From Chitinophagaceae bacterium (GTDB taxonomy: Bacteria > Bacteroidota > Bacteroidia > Chitinophagales > Chitinophagaceae): a DNA stretch of 7,039 nucleotides. The notes beneath the pieces were generated by a model. It saw only the letters and a list, made by a program, of their open reading frames with translations. It was not told the DNA's origin and did not search any database. Both the position numbers and the translations under genes were made by a program. The stretch spans positions 1 to 7,039 of the forward strand of contig CANGEZ010000102.1 in assembly GCA_947452875.1 (NCBI GenBank), read 5' to 3'. This document shows positions 1-6,562 of the stretch, piece after piece (positions within the stretch are counted from its first letter, which is position 1; each line of letters starts with the position of its first letter).

Positions 1-38
1 AAAAATCTTTGAAAAAATAGGTCTATTATTTGTGTTGT

Positions 39-109
39 TAGCCCACGGTTTCAACCGTGGGATGGAATGTAATTTATTTCTCCACCCACCGTTGAAACGG
101 TGGGCTAAA
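39..109. repeat. Palindrome pair of array unit 1 (intact)
   Basis: The left palindrome has arms CCCACGGTT (42-50) and AACCGTGGG (53-61). The right palindrome has arms CCCACCGTT (85-93) and AACGGTGGG (96-104). Both are perfect 9-bp stems around a 2-base centre. The outer edges are TTAG at 39-42 and CTAA at 105-108, so the pair is itself an inverted repeat. The two hairpins differ by a G/C exchange made on both sides of the stem, so each still folds perfectly. The arms can also pair over the longer distance with two mismatches, giving an alternative single large stem. Confidence 0.9.
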
Positions 110-164
110 ATAGAATGAAGGTGCAATAAAAATCTTTGAAAAAATAGGTCTATTATTTGTGTTG

Positions 165-235
165 TTAGACCTCGGTTTCAATCTTGGGATGGAATGTAAT
201 TTATTTCTCCACCCACCGTTGAAACGGTGGGCTAA
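165..235. repeat. Palindrome pair of array unit 2 (left palindrome decayed)
   Basis: The right palindrome, CCCACCGTT (212-220) and AACGGTGGG (223-231), is identical to that of unit 1. The left one (165-188) carries four substitutions relative to unit 1, giving ACCTCGGTT and AATCTTGGG arms. These create three mismatches and one G-T pair and would largely abolish the hairpin. The sequence between and around the palindromes is unchanged. Confidence 0.85.
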
Positions 236-290
236 ATAGAATGAAGGTGCAATAAAAATCTTTGAAAATATAGGTCTATTATTCGTGTTG

Positions 291-314
291 TTAGCCCACG
301 GTTTCAACCATGGG
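291..314. repeat. Terminal single palindrome of the array (partial unit 3)
   Basis: Arms CCCACGGTT (295-303) and AACCATGGG (306-314) form a stem with one mismatch (C299 against A310). The similarity to units 1 and 2 ends about four bases later, so the partner palindrome is absent. Two further differences lie in the spacer of this unit, at about 269 and 284. Confidence 0.8.
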
Positions 315-404
315 ATGGGGATGCAAATAATGGAAGTGACAAATCAAACCCCAATAAAATCAAATTTTTTATTGCATCTCGAAACCAAATTAAACCTCAA
401 TCAG

Positions 405-436
405 TTTCATTTACCCCTAAAACCTCACTACCTTTG
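405..436 (+). promoter_or_regulatory. Candidate Bacteroidota-type promoter of ribBA
   Basis: TACCTTTG at 429-436 matches the Bacteroidota -7 consensus TAnnTTTG exactly. TTTC at 405-408, 20 bp upstream, is a one-mismatch fit to the -33 TTTG box. Transcription would start near 441-445, leaving a leader of only about 10 nt before the ATG at 454. That leaves no room for an FMN riboswitch downstream of this start, and I see no such element in the whole 319-453 gap. No convincing Shine-Dalgarno precedes the gene, which is usual in this phylum. The match is by eye only. Confidence 0.55.
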
Positions 437-453
437 CGGTCAAATTTTTTGTG

Positions 454-1659
454 ATGCTTGATACTATAGAATCTGCAATTGAAGATATTCGTAATGGCAA
501 AATGCTAATTGTGGTTGATGATGAAGATCGTGAAAACGAAGGTGACTTTGTAACCGCAGCTGCCAACGTTACTCCCGAAGTCATCAACTTTATGAGTACA
601 CATGGACGTGGATTAATTTGTGCTTCTATTACCGAAGAACGTTGCGCTGAATTGAATTTGCAACCCATGGTAAGTGATAATACTTCTCTCCATGAAACGG
701 CTTTTACGGTAAGTGTGGATTTGATTGGACAAGGTTGTACTACAGGGATTTCTGCACACGATAGGGCGAAGACTATTCAAGCGCTTGTTAATAAAGATAC
801 CAAACCGGAAGATCTTGGAAGACCTGGACATATATTTCCATTGAAGGCAAAAAGAGGTGGTGTACTCAGAAGGGCAGGTCATACAGAAGCAACAATTGAC
901 TTGGCAAAACTAGCCGGTTTCGAACCTGCAGGCGCCCTTGTTGAAATCATGAACGAAGACGGCTCAATGGCTCGATTACCGGAGTTGATGGAAATTGCAA
1001 AGAAATTTGATTTGAAAATAATTTCAATTAAAGATTTGATTGCCTATAGATTAGAAAAAGAAACGCTAATTAAAGAAGAGGTAAAAGTTTCGATGCCAAC
1101 CATCTATGGCGATTTTGAATTGATTGCATTTACACAACTAAATACAGGCGAAACCCATCTCGCACTTAAAAAAGGAAACTGGCAACATGATGAGCCTGTG
1201 ATGGTTCGTGTTCATAGTAGCTGCATGACCGGCGATATCTTGGGTTCTTTAAGATGTGATTGCGGCGATCAATTACATCATGCCATGCAAATGATTGAAA
1301 AAGAAGGCAAAGGCCTTATCCTTTATATGAACCAAGAGGGCAGAGGCATCGGACTCATCAATAAATTAAAAGCTTATAAATTACAGGAACAAGGTCTCGA
1401 TACAGTAGAAGCCAATATCAAATTGGGTTTTGGAATGGACGAAAGAGACTATGGCATCGGAGCCCAAATTTTACGTCAGTTGGGTATTACCAAAATGATG
1501 CTGATTACCAACAATCCTAAAAAAAGAGTAGGGATGTTGGGTTATGGTCTGGAAGTCATCAAATCACTTCCAATTGAAATTACCCCAAACATTCACAATG
1601 AAAAATACCTGTTTACGAAGCGTGATAAACTAGGACATGAAATCCTGAAAGGACATTAA
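454..1659 (+). CDS. ribBA: Bifunctional 3,4-dihydroxy-2-butanone-4-phosphate synthase / GTP cyclohydrolase II (RibBA)
   Basis: This cytosolic enzyme supplies both precursors of riboflavin: it converts ribulose 5-phosphate to dihydroxybutanone phosphate plus formate, and GTP to the diaminopyrimidine intermediate. The product is 401 residues, normal for a full RibBA fusion. The N-terminal RibB half (about 1-200) shows the acidic metal/substrate motif DDEDRENEGD (22-31), STHGRGLIC (48-56), GISAHDRAKT (98-107) and RPGHIFPL/RAGHTEA (123-146). The C-terminal RibA half (about 205-401) has the zinc cysteines C257, C268 and C270. Y308, D329 and R331 align without gaps to Y105, D126 and R128 of E. coli GTP cyclohydrolase II, so both active sites look intact. 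ATG 454 is preferred because MLDTIE fits the family N-terminus; GTG at 451 directly before it is possible. No other riboflavin gene is adjacent. The gene converges on tamB with a 4-bp overlap and has no visible terminator. Confidence 0.97.
   Translation: MLDTIESAIEDIRNGKMLIVVDDEDRENEGDFVTAAANVTPEVINFMSTHGRGLICASITEERCAELNLQPMVSDNTSLHETAFTVSVDLIGQGCTTGISAHDRAKTIQALVNKDTKPEDLGRPGHIFPLKAKRGGVLRRAGHTEATIDLAKLAGFEPAGALVEIMNEDGSMARLPELMEIAKKFDLKIISIKDLIAYRLEKETLIKEEVKVSMPTIYGDFELIAFTQLNTGETHLALKKGNWQHDEPVMVRVHSSCMTGDILGSLRCDCGDQLHHAMQMIEKEGKGLILYMNQEGRGIGLINKLKAYKLQEQGLDTVEANIKLGFGMDERDYGIGAQILRQLGITKMMLITNNPKKRVGMLGYGLEVIKSLPIEITPNIHNEKYLFTKRDKLGHEILKGH
1656..1659. other. Overlapping stop codons of convergent ribBA and tamB
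   Basis: The self-complementary tetramer TTAA holds both stops: TAA at 1657-1659 on the plus strand ends ribBA, and TAA read from 1658 to 1656 on the minus strand ends tamB. There is no intergenic space. I see no hairpin plus T-run on either side, so transcripts of both genes probably run into each other and form antisense overlap at their 3' ends. Confidence 0.9.
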
Positions 1660-4600
1660 TCTTCTTCTGGCTTTTTTGCTGGCATGTTGTTGATTCTGTC
1701 TTCTTCAGCAATTTTCTTCCGACTTTTGAATATGTCTGAAATCTTATTGATGTCTTTACGATAAGATAGCTGTAAACCCGAACGATTTCTTTGGTTAAAT
1801 GTAAAATCAATACTGCTTTTGTTGAATCCCACGACACGAACTGTTCCGTCTTTATTAATCAACCACTCTATTGTAATGTCTGGCGTTAGCAACCCTTTCT
1901 GCTGAACATAGTTGGGGTTATTGTAATCTAAATTTCCACCTACAAGCACAATTAATCTGTTATTGAGCAAGATTTTCAAACCTGCTCTAATATTGGCTTG
2001 TAGCAATGAAGCACTTTTCTGTAAATCCAAAGTAGGATTGATGTCGATATAAGTTGACAAAATTCCTTTTGTCGCCTTTTCTAATTCCTTATTAAAGAAA
2101 TTGGTTAGCAAATTACTGATCACACCACCGATGGTGCTTGTAATCAACGTACTTGCATTGCCTTGAGTAAGGAAATTCTGGTTACTAGAAATAAATGTAT
2201 TGAACAAAAGCAAACTAGCTACTTGCTTGTTCATTTCATTCTCATCGTTTTTGAAATCAGCCAATCGTTTTGTGATAATATCGTCTCTTTTGGCATCACT
2301 TTTTTCAGGCAATTCAAAATCAAAAGTCACATTGGGATTTTGTAAAATTCCATTTAGGTGGGAAATAATAGTAACGTCTTCTTTTTGTTTGAATCCTCCA
2401 GAAGTGGAGAGGCTGCTAATGTCTACATTTTTAGCCAGGTACTCTGCATCTATATCAATAATCGCTTGGTAAGGATCGCCGTTCCAGGTTAGTGTACCTC
2501 GATTGAGCGTAAATGGCTTCTTAAAAAAGGTTTGAAAATTAAAGGTGTATTCTCCTTTTGTAAGTTTATAAGTCCCCAAAATAGAAAGTGGTTCTATATT
2601 TCCAACTCGAATATTAATAACACCATTTCCTTGACCTTTAATGACATCACCAGTTTCTTCATCCAAAATTACGTCTACTTTACAGGCAGGATTTGCATTC
2701 ACTTTTAAATTCACCACAATATTCGCTATATCAGAGGTTTTGACTTCTTCCATTTTTTTACCAAACTGTACAAAGTCAATATAATCTATGGTATTGCTTT
2801 CTTTTCCTTCTGTTGTGATGATGTAAATATGGCTACTGTCTACTTCGTTGGGGGCACCATCAATATTCATTTGTAAATTACTCAAAGGCCCATTAATACT
2901 CATATTTGCTCTACCAATCACATTGCCGTAAAATTGAGAATTGTCTTTTTTACTGGTATTCAAAACGGCAATTTTGGAGGATTGTAATTCCAACTTGTCG
3001 AAATAGAAATCGTCGAAAAGATGATGGCGTATTTTGCCATTAACCACGGCCGAATTATTCAGCGAATCTTTGATTTGAACCAAGGAAAGATCGATTAGGT
3101 CCTTATCAAATTTTATCGTTTGGTTGTTCAGAAAATAACGACACTGCGTAAAATCAACTTTCATAGAACCGTGTTTTACATCTACGGTTCCAGTTAAATA
3201 TTGATGTTTGTCATTTCCCGACAACACCAAATGTGACACGGCATTACCTTCAATTGTACTGAATACATCATTTAGATAGGGTTCAAGAATAGACAAGTTG
3301 ATTTTGTCCCCGTCAAGTGCAGTGTAGAGCTGATTGGCTCCTGAATCTTTGTAATTATAATTTCCATTTATTGAAAATACATTAGCCGTGTCATTGCTTT
3401 TTACCTGGTAAGAAATAATGCCCGTTTGTGTATTGGCACCGCTGCTGATATTGATATTGCCTATGTATTTGTCTTCTAGTTTCAAACTATCTGCTTTCCC
3501 TTTGAATTGTATAGAAGTTTTTCCCAAGGGATCGGAAATAATTGCAGTGCCGGAAAGCTTTCCTTTTACAGAAGGATTGGTGAATGCAAAGGGCACAAAA
3601 TCTTCAAGATTCACATCAGTTAACTTGGCAATCAAATGTGATTGATTGGTGATTTCATCTAGTTCAGATTCGATTTCAATTTTTTGTTTGTCGTTGGTGA
3701 AGGCTACATCATTTGCTGTGATGTAATCTTTTCTGATGGTTAACTCGCCATCTTTATTCAATAGCCATTTTTTATCATTTACAATAAATGAGGAAGGATA
3801 AAAATGGATTTTTGCGCCATCTGAAAAAGTTTGTACACTGGCATTTAAATCGGCATTGTTCAATGCTTCTGAGGCACTTGTTTTTACATGTATTTCAGAA
3901 ATATCATTATTGGAAATCAACTGCAATTTTGTGTCTGGTAAATGAATACTATCTGAAATAGCTATATCTCCAATAGTAATGTTTGTCTTCAATGTATCCT
4001 GACTTCCATTTCCAGAAATGATAATATTGCTGAACTTATTTTCTTTGTAACCAAACACTGGAATATCGCCATTAACACTCAATTCATTATTCGCAAGATT
4101 TAGATGACCGCTAATAGCAGCATTATTTCCTCCACTTAATTTTTGATCAAACAACTGCAGGTAGGGCTCAACGTTATTGGTTTTTAATCGAAAATTAAAA
4201 TCCTGATTATTGAGTGTATAATTGGGTTTGTTGATATAAGTAGGGTAGTATTTACTCAAAAATAATTTAAAAGCGTCTGGCAATTCCAAAATTTTATATT
4301 CACCTTCTATCTCTGCTTCAAGTTCATTTGTATTTAACAACAATGATTTTTGATTGCCTTTTTTTGAAGAACTGAGGGTAAGCGTGTTGAAAGAAAGTGG
4401 CTTGTTGTCATTCAATAATGCGGCGTCATAAATTTTGGCTTCACCCAAAAAATTATCAATATTGTTGCCGGTGAAATTGAGTGAAACTTTTCCACTGAGG
4501 TTTAAATTCTGGTCGGTTAATTTGATGTTTTTTAAATTAGCATGTTCTACATCAGCATTCAGTTTGAAAGCAATTTCATCACCTGATAATGTGAGTAACC

Positions 4601-6335
4601 CATCAAGATGCTTGATCACAAGATTTGAATCGTCGATGCTCAATTGTCCGTCAAACCTACTGTTTTCAAAATTCCCATTGGCTTTGATTTCTTTGAAATT
4701 ATAACCATTGAAATCAATCTGAGGAATATAACCTACAAAATTGGCTTTAAGATGTTTTAAGTCAAATCCGCTGCCCACAAGCTTTCCATTCATTGAAATG
4801 TAGCCTACTTGCTTACTGTTTGTGAATGCGCCAAGATTGAATCTATTGGTAATCAAATTGCCACTGTAAGATGGAATTTCATTGTCAGGAAGTTTGATGT
4901 TGATATCGGATATGATGCTTCCTAGATTGGTGTTGATGATACCTTTAGCCACAAAGTTTTTTATATATCCTGTAAAATTTCCTTTGAAATAAATATCGCC
5001 AAGCTTATCAAGTCGTGGTTGTGTGATACTTTTTATTTCAGGGAAAATCAAGGCGATTTCATTGTATTGGGTGTTGCTACCTTCAGAATTGAAATTGATG
5101 AATACATGGTCGACATCTGGTAATTCCCTAAGGCCGATGCTGCCTCGCAAAAATGTATTGCCGGTGCTAATATTCATTTTATTGACTTCAAAATTTGCAA
5201 CCGTACCTTTCGCATTTCCATTGACAATAAATGTTCGATGCCAAGTATTTACTTCCGGCGCAAACATGGCGATGTCTTCACTACTGACTTTACTGTCTTT
5301 TAAATGACAATCAATGCGCACATTGGTCACAAATTCATCCATGTCATCAAAAAAATCATCATAGTGCATGGCATAATAATCTTTCAAATGACTGTAAGGG
5401 GTTCTTATATCAAGCTTTGCAAACTCCATGATATGGGAAGTTAACAGCATGTCTGATTTGATTTGCTTTACTTCAAAACCATTTTTTTCCTTTGAACTTA
5501 ATGTTAAAGAAGCACGTAAACTGTCATTCTGATAAACTATGTTTTTAAGCTCGCCATTGATATTGTTGAAAGCAAAATGAAAAGGATCGAAATAATCTGT
5601 AAATGGAGCCCTTTCTGTTTCTTTATCGTTTTGATAAGTTCCGTTTGTAATGCTTACTTTCTTGGCAATTAACGTAAAGCCTATTTTATTGTCATTAGCC
5701 CCAACATGGGTTTTTGTCTTTGAAGAAGTACTTTGATAATTGCTAGGTATGCTGCCTTGGTAATCAGTTTGAGCAAACACCGGCTGATTCAATATTAGTC
5801 TGCTGATGATTATTTTCTCTTTGTCAAGATCAAGAGAATCAATGTTGGCTTGTAAATATTTTACAGAACCCAACATGTCTTCCCCTATCCATTTATCAAT
5901 GCGATTGAATCGGATATTATTGAATTCAGCCTTCTTGAATTCAAACTCAACTTGTTTATTGGATTTTTTTGATGAAGTACTGCCGAAATAATCAATAATA
6001 AACTGATAGTTCCAATCTTCTTTTGTTCGCTTTAGATTTACAACGGCATCATCAAGACCAACATATTTAAGCACGATTTTATCTTTCGCAAAAAACCAGT
6101 CGTTGATGTTGATTCTGGCTGCACCTGCATACAATAAAGTATCTTTTGATTGGTCTTCAATCAATAATTTTTTAAACTTGAGTTGATAAAAGAAGGTAAA
6201 ATCTACACTTTCAATACTGACTGTTGTATGTAATTTATCGGATAGGGAAGAGGCCACTTTCTTGATGATCCAAGTCTGAACTTTAGGAAGATGTAAAATT
6301 CCATAAAGCGACATAATCAAGAAGAGAAGAATCAA
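1656..6335 (-). CDS. tamB: TamB-family translocation/assembly module protein (DUF490 C-terminus), start uncertain
   Basis: A 1,559-residue AsmA-like/TamB protein. Family members are anchored in the inner membrane and span the periplasm as a long hydrophobic beta-groove, and are linked to phospholipid transfer and outer-membrane protein assembly; in Bacteroidota the usual partner is the Omp85 protein TamL. Seen here: an N-terminal hydrophobic segment (about 2-16), then an AsmA-like start (DTLLYAGAARININDW, about 65-80; KIVLKYVGLDDAVVNLKR, 86-103), over 1,000 residues of repetitive beta-strand-rich sequence, and a DUF490-type C-terminal region from about 1149. Landmarks there are GTYKLTKGEYTF (from 1254), GTLTWNGDPYQA (from 1280), NPNVTFDFELP (from 1333) and NPTLDLQ (from 1433), ending in a charged tail. 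The 1656-6335 frame opens with TTG; the first ATG is at 6314, inside the membrane segment. The frame stays open to 6380 and adds basic residues, so the real start is probably further upstream on a non-ATG codon. Bacteroidota TamBs are commonly longer than the 1,259-residue E. coli protein. No tamL is in view. Confidence 0.93.
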   Translation of the reverse strand: MILLFLIMSLYGILHLPKVQTWIIKKVASSLSDKLHTTVSIESVDFTFFYQLKFKKLLIEDQSKDTLLYAGAARININDWFFAKDKIVLKYVGLDDAVVNLKRTKEDWNYQFIIDYFGSTSSKKSNKQVEFEFKKAEFNNIRFNRIDKWIGEDMLGSVKYLQANIDSLDLDKEKIIISRLILNQPVFAQTDYQGSIPSNYQSTSSKTKTHVGANDNKIGFTLIAKKVSITNGTYQNDKETERAPFTDYFDPFHFAFNNINGELKNIVYQNDSLRASLTLSSKEKNGFEVKQIKSDMLLTSHIMEFAKLDIRTPYSHLKDYYAMHYDDFFDDMDEFVTNVRIDCHLKDSKVSSEDIAMFAPEVNTWHRTFIVNGNAKGTVANFEVNKMNISTGNTFLRGSIGLRELPDVDHVFINFNSEGSNTQYNEIALIFPEIKSITQPRLDKLGDIYFKGNFTGYIKNFVAKGIINTNLGSIISDINIKLPDNEIPSYSGNLITNRFNLGAFTNSKQVGYISMNGKLVGSGFDLKHLKANFVGYIPQIDFNGYNFKEIKANGNFENSRFDGQLSIDDSNLVIKHLDGLLTLSGDEIAFKLNADVEHANLKNIKLTDQNLNLSGKVSLNFTGNNIDNFLGEAKIYDAALLNDNKPLSFNTLTLSSSKKGNQKSLLLNTNELEAEIEGEYKILELPDAFKLFLSKYYPTYINKPNYTLNNQDFNFRLKTNNVEPYLQLFDQKLSGGNNAAISGHLNLANNELSVNGDIPVFGYKENKFSNIIISGNGSQDTLKTNITIGDIAISDSIHLPDTKLQLISNNDISEIHVKTSASEALNNADLNASVQTFSDGAKIHFYPSSFIVNDKKWLLNKDGELTIRKDYITANDVAFTNDKQKIEIESELDEITNQSHLIAKLTDVNLEDFVPFAFTNPSVKGKLSGTAIISDPLGKTSIQFKGKADSLKLEDKYIGNINISSGANTQTGIISYQVKSNDTANVFSINGNYNYKDSGANQLYTALDGDKINLSILEPYLNDVFSTIEGNAVSHLVLSGNDKHQYLTGTVDVKHGSMKVDFTQCRYFLNNQTIKFDKDLIDLSLVQIKDSLNNSAVVNGKIRHHLFDDFYFDKLELQSSKIAVLNTSKKDNSQFYGNVIGRANMSINGPLSNLQMNIDGAPNEVDSSHIYIITTEGKESNTIDYIDFVQFGKKMEEVKTSDIANIVVNLKVNANPACKVDVILDEETGDVIKGQGNGVINIRVGNIEPLSILGTYKLTKGEYTFNFQTFFKKPFTLNRGTLTWNGDPYQAIIDIDAEYLAKNVDISSLSTSGGFKQKEDVTIISHLNGILQNPNVTFDFELPEKSDAKRDDIITKRLADFKNDENEMNKQVASLLLFNTFISSNQNFLTQGNASTLITSTIGGVISNLLTNFFNKELEKATKGILSTYIDINPTLDLQKSASLLQANIRAGLKILLNNRLIVLVGGNLDYNNPNYVQQKGLLTPDITIEWLINKDGTVRVVGFNKSSIDFTFNQRNRSGLQLSYRKDINKISDIFKSRKKIAEEDRINNMPAKKPEED

Positions 6336-6387
6336 TAGTATTCGGGACGATATTTTTAGGCCTTTTCTCAGTGAATTAGATTATCTG

Positions 6388-6418
6388 TAAAATTAACCAT
6401 TAGCTGCTTAAGCGCAAA
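6388..6418 (-). promoter_or_regulatory. Candidate Bacteroidota-type promoter of tamB
   Basis: On the minus strand, TTTG (6418-6415) is followed by exactly 19 bp and then TAATTTTA (6395-6388). The latter fits TAnnTTTG except for the last base. This spacing is typical of the phylum's -33/-7 promoters. Transcription would begin near 6380, downstream of the only nearby ATG (6400-6398). That agrees with that ATG being unused, since its frame ends after ten codons. The rest of 6336-6456 shows no gene or RNA structure that I recognise. Confidence 0.4.
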
Positions 6419-6456
6419 AACCAAATGCTGATTTATCTCATAAATTATAAATATAC

Positions 6457-6562
6457 TTTTTACCGCAAAGACCGGAGAAATGAGAGTTTACGCTGAGCTA
6501 TTTGATAAAGACACATAGTCTCAGCGTAAACCTCTTTTTCTCTTCTTCTCTGCGGTGAAAAA
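6457..6562. repeat. ~106-bp imperfect inverted repeat between ggt and tamB
   Basis: The outer ends TTTTTACCGCA (6457-6467) and TGCGGTGAAAAA (6551-6562) are complementary apart from one extra base. The inner arms GTTTACGCTGAG (6486-6497) and CTCAGCGTAAAC (6520-6531) are a perfect 12-bp match. The stem continues inward with CTAT (6498-6501) and ATAG (6515-6518) after a single-base bulge, closing on a 13-base loop. The purine/pyrimidine-biased stretches between outer and inner arms (AGAGAAATGAGAG-like against CTCTTTTTCTCTTC-like) pair loosely. It begins directly after the ggt stop codon. No T-run follows the core stem in the ggt direction, so it is not a classical intrinsic terminator, although it could stabilise or end the ggt transcript. 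It may instead be a dispersed palindromic element. Confidence 0.8.

Larger units (their letters stand above)
1..318. repeat. Tandem array of a ~127-bp REP-like (BIME-type) unit, about 2.5 copies, open at the left edge
   Basis: Units begin with AAAAATCTTTGAAAA at 1, 128 and 254, giving periods of 127 and 126 bp; the one-base difference is an A missing near 235. Units 1 and 2 are identical apart from that indel and four substitutions, all in one palindrome. Unit 3 follows the pattern to about 318 and then stops matching. Each full unit has an AT-rich spacer (about 58 bp) and two palindromes facing each other across about 23 bp. Position 1 already lies in the spacer, so more copies probably lie to the left. 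The structure resembles the REP/BIME elements mobilised by REP-associated tyrosine transposases (RAYTs) in other bacteria, but no such transposase is in the window, so that link is inference. A reading frame on the minus strand across 74-307 only reflects the repeat. Confidence 0.9.

Noticed and set aside
12..37. TTTG / TATTATTTG in the array spacer as a repeated promoter
   Set aside because: The spacing of TA to TTTG is one base too long for TAnnTTTG, and no gene follows within the array.
74..307. Minus-strand reading frame with an internally repeated peptide
   Set aside because: It lies wholly within the tandem array. The peptide repeats only because one period is 126 bp, and indels break the frame in the other unit. 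There is no sign of coding selection.
1..318. CRISPR array
   Set aside because: The period is ~127 bp, the spacers between palindromes are repeated instead of unique, and no cas gene is present.
2163..5991. Several plus-strand open frames of 60-94 codons inside tamB
   Set aside because: All are antisense to a well-supported long gene, with no recognisable motif or promoter; they are shadows of tamB codon use.
6368..6400. Ten-codon reading frame MVNFTDNLIH upstream of tamB as a leader peptide
   Set aside because: The ATG falls inside the spacer of the candidate promoter, upstream of the predicted transcript start, and there is no regulatory residue pattern. It is mentioned only as a possible frameshift remnant.
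6486..6531. Intrinsic terminator for ggt
   Set aside because: The core stem is good, but in the direction of ggt transcription it is followed by CTCTCATTTC-like sequence and not a run of T, so it is kept as an inverted repeat only.
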